Origin: Saccharophagus degradans 2-40
Lineage (GTDB): Bacteria; Pseudomonadota; Gammaproteobacteria; Pseudomonadales; Cellvibrionaceae
NCBI RefSeq assembly: GCF_000013665.1
Contig: NC_007912.1
Coordinates: forward strand, 496,001-560,000
DNA: 64,000 bases
Reading direction: 5' to 3'
The position numbers and the translations under genes are program-made. This document shows positions 43,336 through 51,540 of this stretch, one piece after another. The notes under the pieces were generated by a model, which saw only the letters and a program-made list of their open reading frames with translations, was not told the origin of the DNA and made no database searches. Position 1 is the stretch's first letter. Each line of letters starts with the position of its first letter.

Positions 43336-43475
43336 TCATAACAAAACGCTAAAACACCGTTCCGGCCTGCGGCCTCCGCTGGACGCCCAAAGCTCCGCTT
43401 CTTTTGTGCATTTGCTTTGCAAATTATTGCACAAAAGCAGCTCCACTTTGTGCGCCGTTTAGCTCTGCGTTATGC
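43336..43475 (+). repeat. attC26 (major class)
   Basis: R'' TCATAAC, R' GTTATGC, 140 bp; minor changes (CCTCCGCTGG, TTTGCTTTGC). Confidence 0.93.
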
Positions 43476-43493
43476 ATAAAAAGGTACCGTTTG

Positions 43494-44234
43494 GTGGACG
43501 ACTTATATAGCTTTAAATTAAGCAAAGCGGAGCTAGAAAAAATAAATAAAGATGAGCGAGCATTCTTTTTTGCTCTTGGTCATGTTGCGAATGAGATAAC
43601 CATCTTGAGTAAGCAGACGGTTTGGTGTGAGAATAAAGTCGCCGTTGAAGATTATGACCGAAAAGCTCAAATAACAATGTCGCTATTTAATTATAGGATG
43701 CTTGCTGGAAAGCTAAACGAGGCTAACGAACTTATAAGGAAGTCCTTCCTGTCGAAACCATACTCCAAAATCTATATAGAAAAATTTAATGATGAGGCTA
43801 GTTCCAGCCTGGCTAAAATCAAGAAATATTTTGGATCTAAAAATGTCGTTAATATTATAAGAAACAATCACGCATTTCATTATTTGCAGGGTAATTACAA
43901 TAGTTCATCGGACCAACTTCCAGAAGAGTTCGAAATGTTCATGCATAAATCACAGGGCAATTCGTTGTTCTATGCATCTGAAGAAATTGCTTTTAATTCG
44001 ATGATGAATTCATTTCAGGAGAATGACTTATCTATCGATTTTGGTGAAGTGATAGATGAGCTTATAGCTATTTCCAAGATGATTATGTCGTTTTGCTACC
44101 AGTTTATTAATGCCTTTGTTACTGATTTTCATAGAGAAATAGTGAGTGATGAAATAAAGTCTATCAAAATAATAGATGCCACAAGATTTTTAGATGTCAG
44201 TATTCCTTGGTATGTAGAAATTGAAAAAGCATAA
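43494..44234 (+). CDS. Cassette HEPN-like helical protein
   Basis: A 246-residue soluble, almost wholly helical protein. The segment IIRNNHAFHYL holds an R-N-x4-H pattern as in HEPN ribonuclease domains (R-x4-6-H), and overall shape recalls AbiU2-like HEPN proteins. Start uncertain: TTG 43491 or GTG 43494 behind AAGG; anything further upstream would be attC. Stop codon in R''. An RNase or abortive-infection role is a guess. Confidence 0.5.
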   Translation: MDDLYSFKLSKAELEKINKDERAFFFALGHVANEITILSKQTVWCENKVAVEDYDRKAQITMSLFNYRMLAGKLNEANELIRKSFLSKPYSKIYIEKFNDEASSSLAKIKKYFGSKNVVNIIRNNHAFHYLQGNYNSSSDQLPEEFEMFMHKSQGNSLFYASEEIAFNSMMNSFQENDLSIDFGEVIDELIAISKMIMSFCYQFINAFVTDFHREIVSDEIKSIKIIDATRFLDVSIPWYVEIEKA

Positions 44235-44303
44235 CAAAGCAAATCAAAATCGCCAGCAAGCTGGCTGGACTCGCTACGCTCGCCTTTGTTTGCGGCGTTA
44301 GGC
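44229..44303 (+). repeat. attC27 (short class)
   Basis: R'' GCATAAC, R' GTTAGGC, only 75 bp; AAAGCAAA outer arm with TTTGTTTGCGGCG and a GCCAGCAAGCTGGC tip. Close to the 60-70-bp attC sites of mobile integrons. Confidence 0.88.
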
Positions 44304-44343
44304 ATAAATAGAATTTATAGTTTTATCAAAAAGGAGAAGTAAA

Positions 44344-44934
44344 ATGAAAAAAAAGGGTATATCAATAATCGCTGGTACTTTACTTGGTCTGTCAAGTAGC
44401 ATTGCTAATGCTTTGTTAATTGACCCATCTGATGATGGATCCATTTACAGTAACGGTAACGTATCAGATTCTGCATATCTAATGGCTAGCGGGTCAATTC
44501 AGGCTGTCGTAGAGTTTTCACTGAGTGGAGTTGGGAGCAGTGTTAGTAGTGCACAATTATCCCTCAACCCATACGGCTTGCCTTTATGGGACAAGACAGT
44601 AGATATATTTGGTTTTTCAAGTAATGATGGAATACTAACCTCATCAGATTATAACGCAGGTACTTTACTTGGGACGCTGACTCTGCGTGATGATTTGACC
44701 TACGGTGAAGATTCATTCTTTGATGTTACCGGTTTTATAAATTCTGTATCTAGCAGTTACGTTGGTTTCAATTTAAGAACTACTGGCACTGATGTGTTTA
44801 GTTCTCTTGAATACAATTATGGTCACTCTGCGCAGTTAAATGTTGAAAATGTAGACGTTCCAGAACCTTCAACATTAGCCATTATGCTATTAGGTTTAGG
44901 TGGTATTTTCACCACTAGATTCAAAAAAGCCTAA
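44344..44934 (+). CDS. Cassette PEP-CTERM sorted protein
   Basis: A 196-residue exported protein: a signal peptide (about 1-23), a beta-rich domain, and a C-terminal PEP-CTERM signal (VPEPSTLAIMLLGLGG, then a basic tail TTRFKKA). Such proteins are cut and re-anchored by exosortase in exopolysaccharide-producing bacteria. AAAGGAG gives a strong Shine-Dalgarno. The stop codon lies in R''. The host must supply EpsH/exosortase. Confidence 0.85.
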   Translation: MKKKGISIIAGTLLGLSSSIANALLIDPSDDGSIYSNGNVSDSAYLMASGSIQAVVEFSLSGVGSSVSSAQLSLNPYGLPLWDKTVDIFGFSSNDGILTSSDYNAGTLLGTLTLRDDLTYGEDSFFDVTGFINSVSSSYVGFNLRTTGTDVFSSLEYNYGHSAQLNVENVDVPEPSTLAIMLLGLGGIFTTRFKKA

Positions 44935-45036
44935 CAAGTTGCTCCAGTCGGATTGCGGTGAACTGTCACCTCGTTTGCTACGCAGCGCGGCAAACAAGCC
45001 GCCAGTTCACCGCAACCGCTGAGCAAAGCGTTATGC
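44929..45036 (+). repeat. attC28 (class 5)
   Basis: R'' GCCTAAC, R' GTTATGC, 108 bp; AAGTTGCTCCAG outer arm with CTGAGCAAAGCG and inner stem TTGCGGTGAACTG/CAGTTCACCGCAA. Confidence 0.9.
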
Positions 45037-45049
45037 TCGGCCATAGTTT

Positions 45050-45490
45050 ATGAGAATTACCACAATAGTATTTATTTACTTTATGTTAAGCGGATGCGCT
45101 CACAAAGTCTTTGACGTTTCTTCTCATCCATATTTTTCTAATTACTCTGGTAATACTTTAAGCACTCAACGGGATGCGAAATTGTGCTTAAACATTGATG
45201 ATAAGAACCACTTTACGTTTCGGCGCGTAAAGCTCGTCTCTGCAAGTGAGTGGTGCAGCTTTGAGGAATTAGCTATTATCCCTGCAGGTTCGACCGTATA
45301 TGTTGAAGGAGTCAAAGAATACTGGGTTCCCTTTAGAGGTAGTCATTGGGTTGCTCTTGGTGTCGTAACAATTGCTGGTCAAACTTATAAATTTGAATTT
45401 ATCTATGGTTACTTTAGTATTATTCGTGCTCCATGGGAAAACGATGAAGAACCTATTAGTAAGGCGGTACCGAAACAGTCAAAAGCATAA
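45050..45490 (+). CDS. Cassette lipoprotein
   Basis: 146 residues with a lipoprotein signal (YFMLSGCAH, Cys16). The mature part has two cysteines and beta-rich segments (GSTVYVEGVKEYWVPF). Unknown family, envelope. The stop codon is in R''. Confidence 0.65.
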   Translation: MRITTIVFIYFMLSGCAHKVFDVSSHPYFSNYSGNTLSTQRDAKLCLNIDDKNHFTFRRVKLVSASEWCSFEELAIIPAGSTVYVEGVKEYWVPFRGSHWVALGVVTIAGQTYKFEFIYGYFSIIRAPWENDEEPISKAVPKQSKA

Positions 45491-45624
45491 CAATACGCTA
45501 AAACACCGTTTCGGCCTTCGGCCTACACTGGACGCCCAATGCTACGCTTGTTTTGTGCATTTGCTTCGCAAATTGTCGCACAAAACCAGCTACACATAGT
45601 GCGCCGTTTAGCTCTGCGTTATGA
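45485..45624 (+). repeat. attC29 (major class, diverged)
   Basis: R'' GCATAAC, R' GTTATGA, 140 bp; carries GTTTTGTG/CACAAAAC arms and changes such as CCTACACTGG and CAATGCTACGC. Confidence 0.92.
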
Positions 45625-45932
45625 GCTACCAGCTAGGTATCGCCAAGGTCGGTTTTAAGGTTTAAATTTAGATTAATTTGTATGCGCTATGGAATGGCTT
45701 TTTCCTCGGTTTTTCACTTCCATTCCATCTGAAAAGGTACTAGGCTAAACGCAATTTTAGCGAGTATTTTCTTCGCTTTTTTGCAATTCCTACTTAAAGC
45801 GCAGAAGGTTGGTGCTACAGCTGTGGCTTTAATGCAACGCGGCTATAAGTAAAATCAAAAGCATGTATGGGTTACTAATCTATTTGGTTGGTAATAAAAA
45901 TTTAAGGTAAAGCAGGTGTTATTGGTGGTCTC
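45619..45932 (+). repeat. ORF-less cassette, family A/C mosaic, copy 9
   Basis: A 314-base body. Micro-ORF at 45621-45665 (MSYQLGIAKVGFKV). The 5' two thirds match family A; the end (AAATTTAAGGTAAAGCAGG and TGTTATTGGTGG) matches family C. Confidence 0.88.
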
Positions 45933-46070
45933 TCATAACAAAACGCTAAAACACCGTTCCGGCCTTCGGCCTCCACTGGACGCCCAAAGCTCCGCTTGTT
46001 TGTGCATTTGCTTCGCAAATTGTTGCACAAACCAGCTCCACTTTGTGCGCCGTTTAGCTCTGCGTTATGT
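45933..46070 (+). repeat. attC30 (major class)
   Basis: R'' TCATAAC, R' GTTATGT, 138 bp, GTTTGTG arm variant. Confidence 0.93.
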
Positions 46071-46083
46071 GTGAATAGAAAAA

Positions 46084-46524
46084 ATGAAAGTCGAACTGAT
46101 AGAGAAAGATAGCCTAATTTATCAAAAAGCCTTAATGCTTCGATATGACCTATTTTTCAAAGAGCATAACTTGCCCTTTGAAATTCTCAAAGACGAAAAC
46201 GAGGATAAAAGCTTCCATCTAGCCGCGTTCAATGAAGAATCTTTAGTGGGTTACAGCCGTCTTACTCGCTTCAGTCGTGATAGCTTTCAAATATCACAAA
46301 TGGTTGTGTCGTCGAATTTTCAAGGTAAGGGTTGTGGTAGCCAAATGCTTTCAAAACTTATACAACTTGCACTAGGCCAAGGTGCAAAGAAAATATCATT
46401 AAATGCACGTAAATCGGCAATAGGTCTTTATGCTAGGCAAGGCTTTAATTGTGTAGGGGCGTATTTTTTCTCAAAACGTACAGGCGTTCAGCATATACAA
46501 ATGGTTTACCATGCAAACACATAA
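46084..46524 (+). CDS. Cassette GNAT acetyltransferase
   Basis: A 146-residue single-domain GNAT N-acetyltransferase. Motif A (QMVVSSNFQGKGCGSQML) contains the Q/R-x-x-G-x-G/A acetyl-CoA loop; motif B follows (ISLNARKSAIGLYARQGF). It transfers acetyl from acetyl-CoA to an unknown amine. Soluble, complete; stop codon in R''. Confidence 0.85.
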   Translation: MKVELIEKDSLIYQKALMLRYDLFFKEHNLPFEILKDENEDKSFHLAAFNEESLVGYSRLTRFSRDSFQISQMVVSSNFQGKGCGSQMLSKLIQLALGQGAKKISLNARKSAIGLYARQGFNCVGAYFFSKRTGVQHIQMVYHANT

Positions 46525-46647
46525 CAAGGCGCATCAAGCACGCCACTTCGTGGCTGGACCTCCACTGCGTCGCTTGTTTCGTGGCTTAACGCTTACGCTA
46601 CCACAAAACAAGCAACTACGTTCCGGCCCTTGTGCGCGGCGTTATCA
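46519..46647 (+). repeat. attC31 (class 4)
   Basis: R'' ACATAAC, R' GTTATCA, 129 bp; near-identical to attC10 over its arms. Confidence 0.9.
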
Positions 46648-46665
46648 CTAAAAGGACTCCGAGAA

Positions 46666-47136
46666 ATGGAAAATATTCATATAGATAATTTCAAAGCAGC
46701 TATATCTAACTCAGAAAAGGCGATATACCTATCCTTCCTAATAGCTGTTTTTGTCTGGACAATTGCGCAATCACAGGCATTGAACGATTTTAACTTGCCA
46801 ATACTGGGTTTTAATGTGGAAGCTAAAAAAGGGGTCCTAATTGTAATGTTGCTATATATGGCTCTAGGTGCGCAATCAACGTACTGCTTAAAAGTAGCAA
46901 AAGACAACATGAAAAAAATCAATTGCCCATATATACGTAGCGCGTTACTGATGTCTCCTTCGGTTCTAAACGGAGCTCTGCCAATACGAATATTGGCTGT
47001 TGTGGCTCCATTTATGGTACTTTTTTCAGCGATGTACATGGCTTTCGCTGGCCATGTTGGGCTTTCTTTTTTAGTGGCAGGTATATATTCAATATTCCAT
47101 TTTGTCGCCGCAAGTTATTCTATTGAGGTAAAGTGA
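46666..47136 (+). CDS. Cassette multi-spanning membrane protein
   Basis: 156 residues with four membrane helices (about 18-36, 50-68, 100-124, 128-150). AAGGACTCCGAG precedes ATG 46666. No family recognised. The last codons run up to the R'' box (stop TGA at 47134). Confidence 0.65.
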   Translation: MENIHIDNFKAAISNSEKAIYLSFLIAVFVWTIAQSQALNDFNLPILGFNVEAKKGVLIVMLLYMALGAQSTYCLKVAKDNMKKINCPYIRSALLMSPSVLNGALPIRILAVVAPFMVLFSAMYMAFAGHVGLSFLVAGIYSIFHFVAASYSIEVK

Positions 47137-47273
47137 TAACAATACGCTAAAACACCGTTTCGGCCTGTGGCCTCCACTGGACGCCCAAAGCTCCGCTTCT
47201 TTTGTGCATTTGCTTCGCAAATTTTCGCACAAAAGCAGCTCCACTTTGCGCGCCGTTTAGCTCTGCGTTATAC
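47134..47273 (+). repeat. attC32 (major class)
   Basis: R'' TGATAAC, R' GTTATAC, 140 bp, CAATACG/CGTTTCGG sub-variant. Confidence 0.93.
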
Positions 47274-47283
47274 GTAACTACAG

Positions 47284-47616
47284 ATGAAGAGAAAACTGGA
47301 AGTAGAAGCTTTTAAGGAAGTGAGGAAAGTGGTTCATACATGGAAGCCAATAGCCTGGGCCGCTTACGATGATGATGAACCAGATTTAGACCCATCAGAC
47401 CCAGATTATGAATCAGCTAAATCGATGTTGGAAGATGAACTTAATAGTACGATTAAATCTATTGTTAAGCAGCTTCATCGAGTAAAAACAGAAAACGATA
47501 TGATATTTACACTTCATCGAGCGTTTACAGAGCTTGATAATAGAGTTGCGAAGATAGACTGTACTAAATATGGTAAAGACCTATTTTATACTTTAAAAAA
47601 AGTTGGAGCCATTTAG
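47284..47616 (+). CDS. Cassette hypothetical charged helical protein
   Basis: A 110-residue soluble protein with an acidic spacer (DDDEPDLDPSDPDYE) between two helical parts. No family recognised. Confidence 0.6.
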   Translation: MKRKLEVEAFKEVRKVVHTWKPIAWAAYDDDEPDLDPSDPDYESAKSMLEDELNSTIKSIVKQLHRVKTENDMIFTLHRAFTELDNRVAKIDCTKYGKDLFYTLKKVGAI

Positions 47617-47625
47617 CGAGGTTAC

Positions 47626-47763
47626 GTATAACAATACGCTAAAACACCGTTCCGGCCTTTGGCCTCCACTGGACGCCCAAAGCTCCGCTTGTTTGTGCAT
47701 TTGCTTCGCAAATTTTCGCACAAACCAGCTCCACTTTGTGCGCCGTTTAGCTATGCGTTATGC
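47626..47763 (+). repeat. attC33 (major class)
   Basis: R'' GTATAAC, R' GTTATGC, 138 bp, GTTTGTG arm variant. Confidence 0.93.
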
Positions 47764-47788
47764 GTCAATTCCAATAAAGGAGATAAAA

Positions 47789-48148
47789 ATGAAGTTATGG
47801 AAACTGGTGGTAATTTCTTTAGTGTTGTTTGGGGCTGCTTGCTCTGACCGAACCACTAATGAATTAGAGCAGCCCAAAGAGACAAGTGGTGCGTTTCCCA
47901 CTTTGCCTACGTCGTCGCACGAAGTTGTAACGTTATCTGGGAAAATGTCATTTTGGATGTACGAAGGGGACGCTGGTTGTTATGGGGCAATTACTGACGG
48001 CATAAATGAAATTCAGCTATGGGTTAATGTAGAAAAATGCGGAGATCGAGAATACGCAGAAAATGAAGCTGTATCGGTAGATGTAACTTTTAATAGCGAT
48101 AACCAGTATGGTCCAGGTAAAACATACACCATCATTGCATTTAATTAA
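47789..48148 (+). CDS. Cassette lipoprotein
   Basis: 119 residues: lipoprotein signal (VLFGAACSD, Cys18), a short linker and a beta-barrel-like domain (VTLSGKMSFWMYEGDAGCYG, then QLWVNVEKCGD) with a probable disulphide. AAAGGAG lies upstream of ATG 47789. Family unknown. Confidence 0.7.
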   Translation: MKLWKLVVISLVLFGAACSDRTTNELEQPKETSGAFPTLPTSSHEVVTLSGKMSFWMYEGDAGCYGAITDGINEIQLWVNVEKCGDREYAENEAVSVDVTFNSDNQYGPGKTYTIIAFN

Positions 48149-48149
48149 T

Positions 48150-48260
48150 GCATAACAATACGTGTCAGTCGGACAGTTTGTTCCGTGGCTCTTTTTGTAC
48201 TAGGCGCTACGCTAGCACAAAACGCCACTCCACAAACTGCCGCTGCACTCTGCGTTATGA
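48150..48260 (+). repeat. attC34 (class 6)
   Basis: R'' GCATAAC, R' GTTATGA, 111 bp; GTGTCAGTCGGACAGTTTGT outer arm with ACAAACTGCCGCTGCAC. Same class as attC56. Confidence 0.9.
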
Positions 48261-48569
48261 GCTACCAGCTAGGTATCGCCAAGGTCGGTTTTAAGGTTTA
48301 AATTTAGGTTAATTTGTATGCGCTATGGAATGGCTTTTTCCTCGGTTTTTCACTTCCATTCCATCTGAAAAAGTACTAGGCTAAACGCAATTTTAGCGAG
48401 TATTTTCTTCGCTTTTTTGCAATTCCTGCTTAAAGCGCAGAAGGTTGGTGCTACTGCTTTGGTGTAAAGGCAACGCGGCTATAAGTAAAATCAAAAGCAT
48501 GTATGGGTTACTAATCAATTTAGTTGGTAATAAAATATTTAAGGTGTTGTAGGTATGGTTCGTGGTCTC
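48255..48569 (+). repeat. ORF-less cassette, family A, copy 10
   Basis: A 315-base body. Micro-ORF at 48257-48301 (MSYQLGIAKVGFKV). Hairpin intact. Confidence 0.9.
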
Positions 48570-48709
48570 TCATAACAAAACGCTAAAACACCGTTCCGGC
48601 CTGTGGCCTCCACTGGACGCCCAAAGCTCCGCTTCTTTTGTGCATTTGCTTCGCAAACTTTCGCACAAAAGCAGCTCCACTTTGTGCGCCGTTTAGCTCT
48701 GCGTTCTGT
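48570..48709 (+). repeat. attC35 (major class)
   Basis: R'' TCATAAC, R' GTTCTGT, 140 bp. The unusual R' belongs to the next cassette, whose own R'' (ACAGAAC) carries the matching change. Confidence 0.92.
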
Positions 48710-48727
48710 GGCACCAAGAGTTTAAGT

Positions 48728-49186
48728 ATGACAGGTCTAAATCACGATTTTCTTGTTATCGATAGTGAGAGCTTTTCTATCGATAATTATGAAGAATATA
48801 AGCAGAGCGATTACGTAGAAATTCATGATGATCTACTTAGTTATTTTGCTGACACTCTCGCTTGGCTTTCTTCATATAATCCGTGTATGGAAGAAGAAGC
48901 TACAGGTTTATGTTGGTATGGCCCAACGATAATTAAGTGCGAGAGTGCATCTAAGTTAAAATCAATACTGTCTGGGTGGTTACAAATACTATATGAAGCA
49001 CCTGATATAGTTTCCTTAAAGGGAAGTTGGTCTTGGATTGAAGGAGAATCTCAGGATTCTGGAAGCTATGAAAAGCTGACTTTCAGTAAAAATGAGTTAG
49101 TTGTAAAACTAAAGAAATTGATATCTTTCTGTGAGTTGGTGAGAAGCAGCGGTGGTAATAAATGCTTACTTCATATCGGCATCTAG
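48728..49186 (+). CDS. Cassette hypothetical protein
   Basis: A 152-residue acidic soluble protein, with the segments GLCWYGPTIIKCESASKLKS and CLLHIGI. It resembles small immunity-type proteins in overall character but I cannot name a family. ATG 48728 is used; the frame upstream is attC. Confidence 0.6.
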   Translation: MTGLNHDFLVIDSESFSIDNYEEYKQSDYVEIHDDLLSYFADTLAWLSSYNPCMEEEATGLCWYGPTIIKCESASKLKSILSGWLQILYEAPDIVSLKGSWSWIEGESQDSGSYEKLTFSKNELVVKLKKLISFCELVRSSGGNKCLLHIGI

Positions 49187-49187
49187 C

Positions 49188-49302
49188 ACAGAACAAGTTG
49201 CTCCATTTGACGCAGCGGTCTACGTTCCTTTTGTGCCTTCGCTACGCTCATTGTTGCACAAAATCCACTACAACCGCTGCGCAAATGAGCAAAGCGTTAT
49301 AC
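49188..49302 (+). repeat. attC36 (class 5)
   Basis: R'' ACAGAAC, R' GTTATAC, 115 bp; AAGTTGCTCCATTTG outer arm with CAAATGAGCAAAGCG; inner stem CCTTTTGTGC/GCACAAAAT. Confidence 0.9.
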
Positions 49303-49351
49303 ACCCACATGCAGTTGAATACTTACAAATAGAAGCAAAGGACACACTCAG

Positions 49352-50278
49352 TTGAACAGTTTAAAACTAATAATCATCGTATGTATTTGCGCCTTAGCTG
49401 TACCGGTTATCGCGCTTGAAAGAGTTATCGGAACCAAAGTACAAATTGAACCACCTAGCTATCTAGAACCGACCGATCAATTTCCTGGCTTTGTAGATAG
49501 AGAATACGGTACATCTATTATGATTACTGAGATTCCAGGTCCCTTCACCAAAGTTTCACAGGGGCTTAATAAGAGCGAGTTAGCTAAACAAGGCATGACT
49601 GTAATTAGCAAGAAATCAATTAAGCTTGGGCAACAAGATGCTATATTGATTCGTGCTAGTCAAATAGCTTATGAGATTGCATTCTTAAAATGGATGATTG
49701 CATTTGGAGACGAAAACGAGTCTGTTCTAGTTACCGGTAGCTATCAAGAAGAATTAGACGAATCTCTTTCTGGAAAGATAAAAGAAACTATTTTATCGGT
49801 TAGATGGGCGAAAAACCAAGAAGTCGATATATTCGAAGGGCTAACATTTCGAATAAGTGAGACTAAAAACCTGAAAATTGCGGAAAAAATGGGAAACGCC
49901 ATTATCCTTAACGTTGAAGGTCAAGTTCCGCAAATATCGGATATACAACCATATGCGATTATTGCCTCCTCATTTAACGATAATTTTAAAATAGACAACA
50001 AATTGGAGTATGCAAAAAAGCGGCTGAAGTCTATTAATAGCTTAAAAGATATAGAGATTGTTAGCGCCAAGGAAACCAAGTTAAGTAACGAGGACGCTAT
50101 TGTTATCCTAGCCAATGCAATTGAAGGTAAATCTGGAAATGATAAATTTGTTTACTTTTCAATGGTGTACGCACACGGCGCATATTATGTAATGTATGCC
50201 GTATCCGAGAAAAAGGATAAGAACGAGTACGTAGGTGAATTTAAAAAACTTATTGATAGCTTCACTCTAAAAATATAA
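49352..50278 (+). CDS. Cassette secreted protein, duplicated DcrB-like halves
   Basis: A 308-residue exported protein starting at TTG 49352 behind AAAGGA. A signal peptide (about 1-21) is followed by two similar alpha/beta halves (about 22-150 and 155-308), each with a beta-hairpin start and a final FKKLIDSF/IKETILSV-type helix. This recalls PsbP/DcrB-like folds. Periplasmic; function unknown. Confidence 0.6.
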   Translation: MNSLKLIIIVCICALAVPVIALERVIGTKVQIEPPSYLEPTDQFPGFVDREYGTSIMITEIPGPFTKVSQGLNKSELAKQGMTVISKKSIKLGQQDAILIRASQIAYEIAFLKWMIAFGDENESVLVTGSYQEELDESLSGKIKETILSVRWAKNQEVDIFEGLTFRISETKNLKIAEKMGNAIILNVEGQVPQISDIQPYAIIASSFNDNFKIDNKLEYAKKRLKSINSLKDIEIVSAKETKLSNEDAIVILANAIEGKSGNDKFVYFSMVYAHGAYYVMYAVSEKKDKNEYVGEFKKLIDSFTLKI

Positions 50279-50286
50279 TTCGTCAG

Positions 50287-50400
50287 GTATAACAAGTTTG
50301 TCCATTTGACGTTTTGGTCTATGCTCCGTTTTGGGGTGGCTACGCCACTTTACCCCAAAACTCCACTACAACCAAAACGCAAATGACAAAGGCGTTAGCT
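50287..50400 (+). repeat. attC37 (class 3)
   Basis: R'' GTATAAC, R' GTTAGCT, 114 bp; TTTGTCCATTTGACG arm with CAAATGACAAAGGCG, inner stem GTTTTGGGGTGGC/CCCCAAAAC. Confidence 0.9.
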
Positions 50401-50413
50401 TCACGGAGCAAGT

Positions 50414-51403
50414 ATGAAGTCACGAGCAAGGTCAATGCTTGATAAATCAATTGCGGCAATGCTCTCTGCAATTGAAATATATAATAAGCCTGACTTTAAC
50501 TATCGGGAAGAGACATTCTCGGTGCTTTGTATTAATGCATGGGAGTTGCTACTGAAAGCTAAGGTTCTTCAGCTTGCTAGAAACCAAGTTACAAGTTTGT
50601 ACGTCTGGGAATACCGAGAATTAAAGGCTGGCGGAAAGTCCAAGAAAAAATATATAAAAAATAATCGCGCTGGAAATCCGATGTCAGTAAGCCTCTTTGA
50701 AGCTCACAGAATAATTACAGAAGAGTACGGCGTAAAAATAAACAATGCGGTAAAAACTAATATAGCTACCCTTGCGGAGATACGTGACAACTCAATACAT
50801 TTCATTAATGACGACCTTTCTTTATCTATTAAGGTTCAGGAAATCGGTACTGCTTCATTACAAAATTATTTGCATTTGGTGCAAGAGTGGTTTGGTCCCG
50901 TTTTAGATAAATACAACTTTTATCTTATGCCCATGGCATTCTTTAGGGGATTTGATTCTGTAAATGGTGAAACCCTTAATGCATCGGAGAAAAACCTCTT
51001 AAAGTATATTAAATCTGTAGAAAAAGAGTACGACAATGAGGCGCTTTCTGATTACAACTTGTCGCTGAGAATTGATGTAAACTTCAAAAAAGTTAAAAGC
51101 GGATCAGGTATCCCCGTTCAAATAACTAATGATGCAAAAGCCCCTGTCGTGAGGCTTGCAGAAGAAGAGATAATGGATAAGTACCCATGGGATTACGACG
51201 TTTTAACAACCCGACTGAAAAAGCGTTATTCGGATTTTAAGGCAAACGCCGAGTACCATTCAATTCGAAAATCCCATGAGAACAATGAAAAGTATTGCCA
51301 CCAACGGTTATATAATCCATCAAACCCAAATAGTGGAAGCAAGGCGTACTTTAACCCTAATATACTGAAAGAATTTGACAAGCATTATACAAAGCAAAGC
51401 TAA
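50414..51403 (+). CDS. Cassette DUF3644 protein
   Basis: A 329-residue soluble protein of the DUF3644 family: SMLDKSIAAMLSAIEIYNKP and FSVLCINAWELLLKAKVL are the diagnostic N-terminal helices. A later EIRDNSIHFIN segment gives an R-x4-H motif, in line with the HEPN-like character of the family. DUF3644 genes are common in defence islands. The Lamassu-like cassette lies directly downstream. Stop codon in R''. Confidence 0.75.
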   Translation: MKSRARSMLDKSIAAMLSAIEIYNKPDFNYREETFSVLCINAWELLLKAKVLQLARNQVTSLYVWEYRELKAGGKSKKKYIKNNRAGNPMSVSLFEAHRIITEEYGVKINNAVKTNIATLAEIRDNSIHFINDDLSLSIKVQEIGTASLQNYLHLVQEWFGPVLDKYNFYLMPMAFFRGFDSVNGETLNASEKNLLKYIKSVEKEYDNEALSDYNLSLRIDVNFKKVKSGSGIPVQITNDAKAPVVRLAEEEIMDKYPWDYDVLTTRLKKRYSDFKANAEYHSIRKSHENNEKYCHQRLYNPSNPNSGSKAYFNPNILKEFDKHYTKQS

Positions 51404-51502
51404 CAAACGGCTGCACCGGACAAATTTTCGCTGTCACCTTTTGTGCAAAAATACGCACAAAAGCCGCCATCAAAAATTTGCTCGGTGAGCCGGGCGTTAT
51501 AC
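51398..51502 (+). repeat. attC38 (class 7)
   Basis: R'' AGCTAAC, R' GTTATAC, 105 bp; ACGGCTGCACCGGACAAATT arm with AATTTGCTCGGTGAGCCGGG, inner stem CTTTTGTGC/GCACAAAAG. Confidence 0.9.
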
Positions 51503-51540
51503 GCCTGGTCGGCTTTAGTGAATATTAAAAAGGATTGGAA

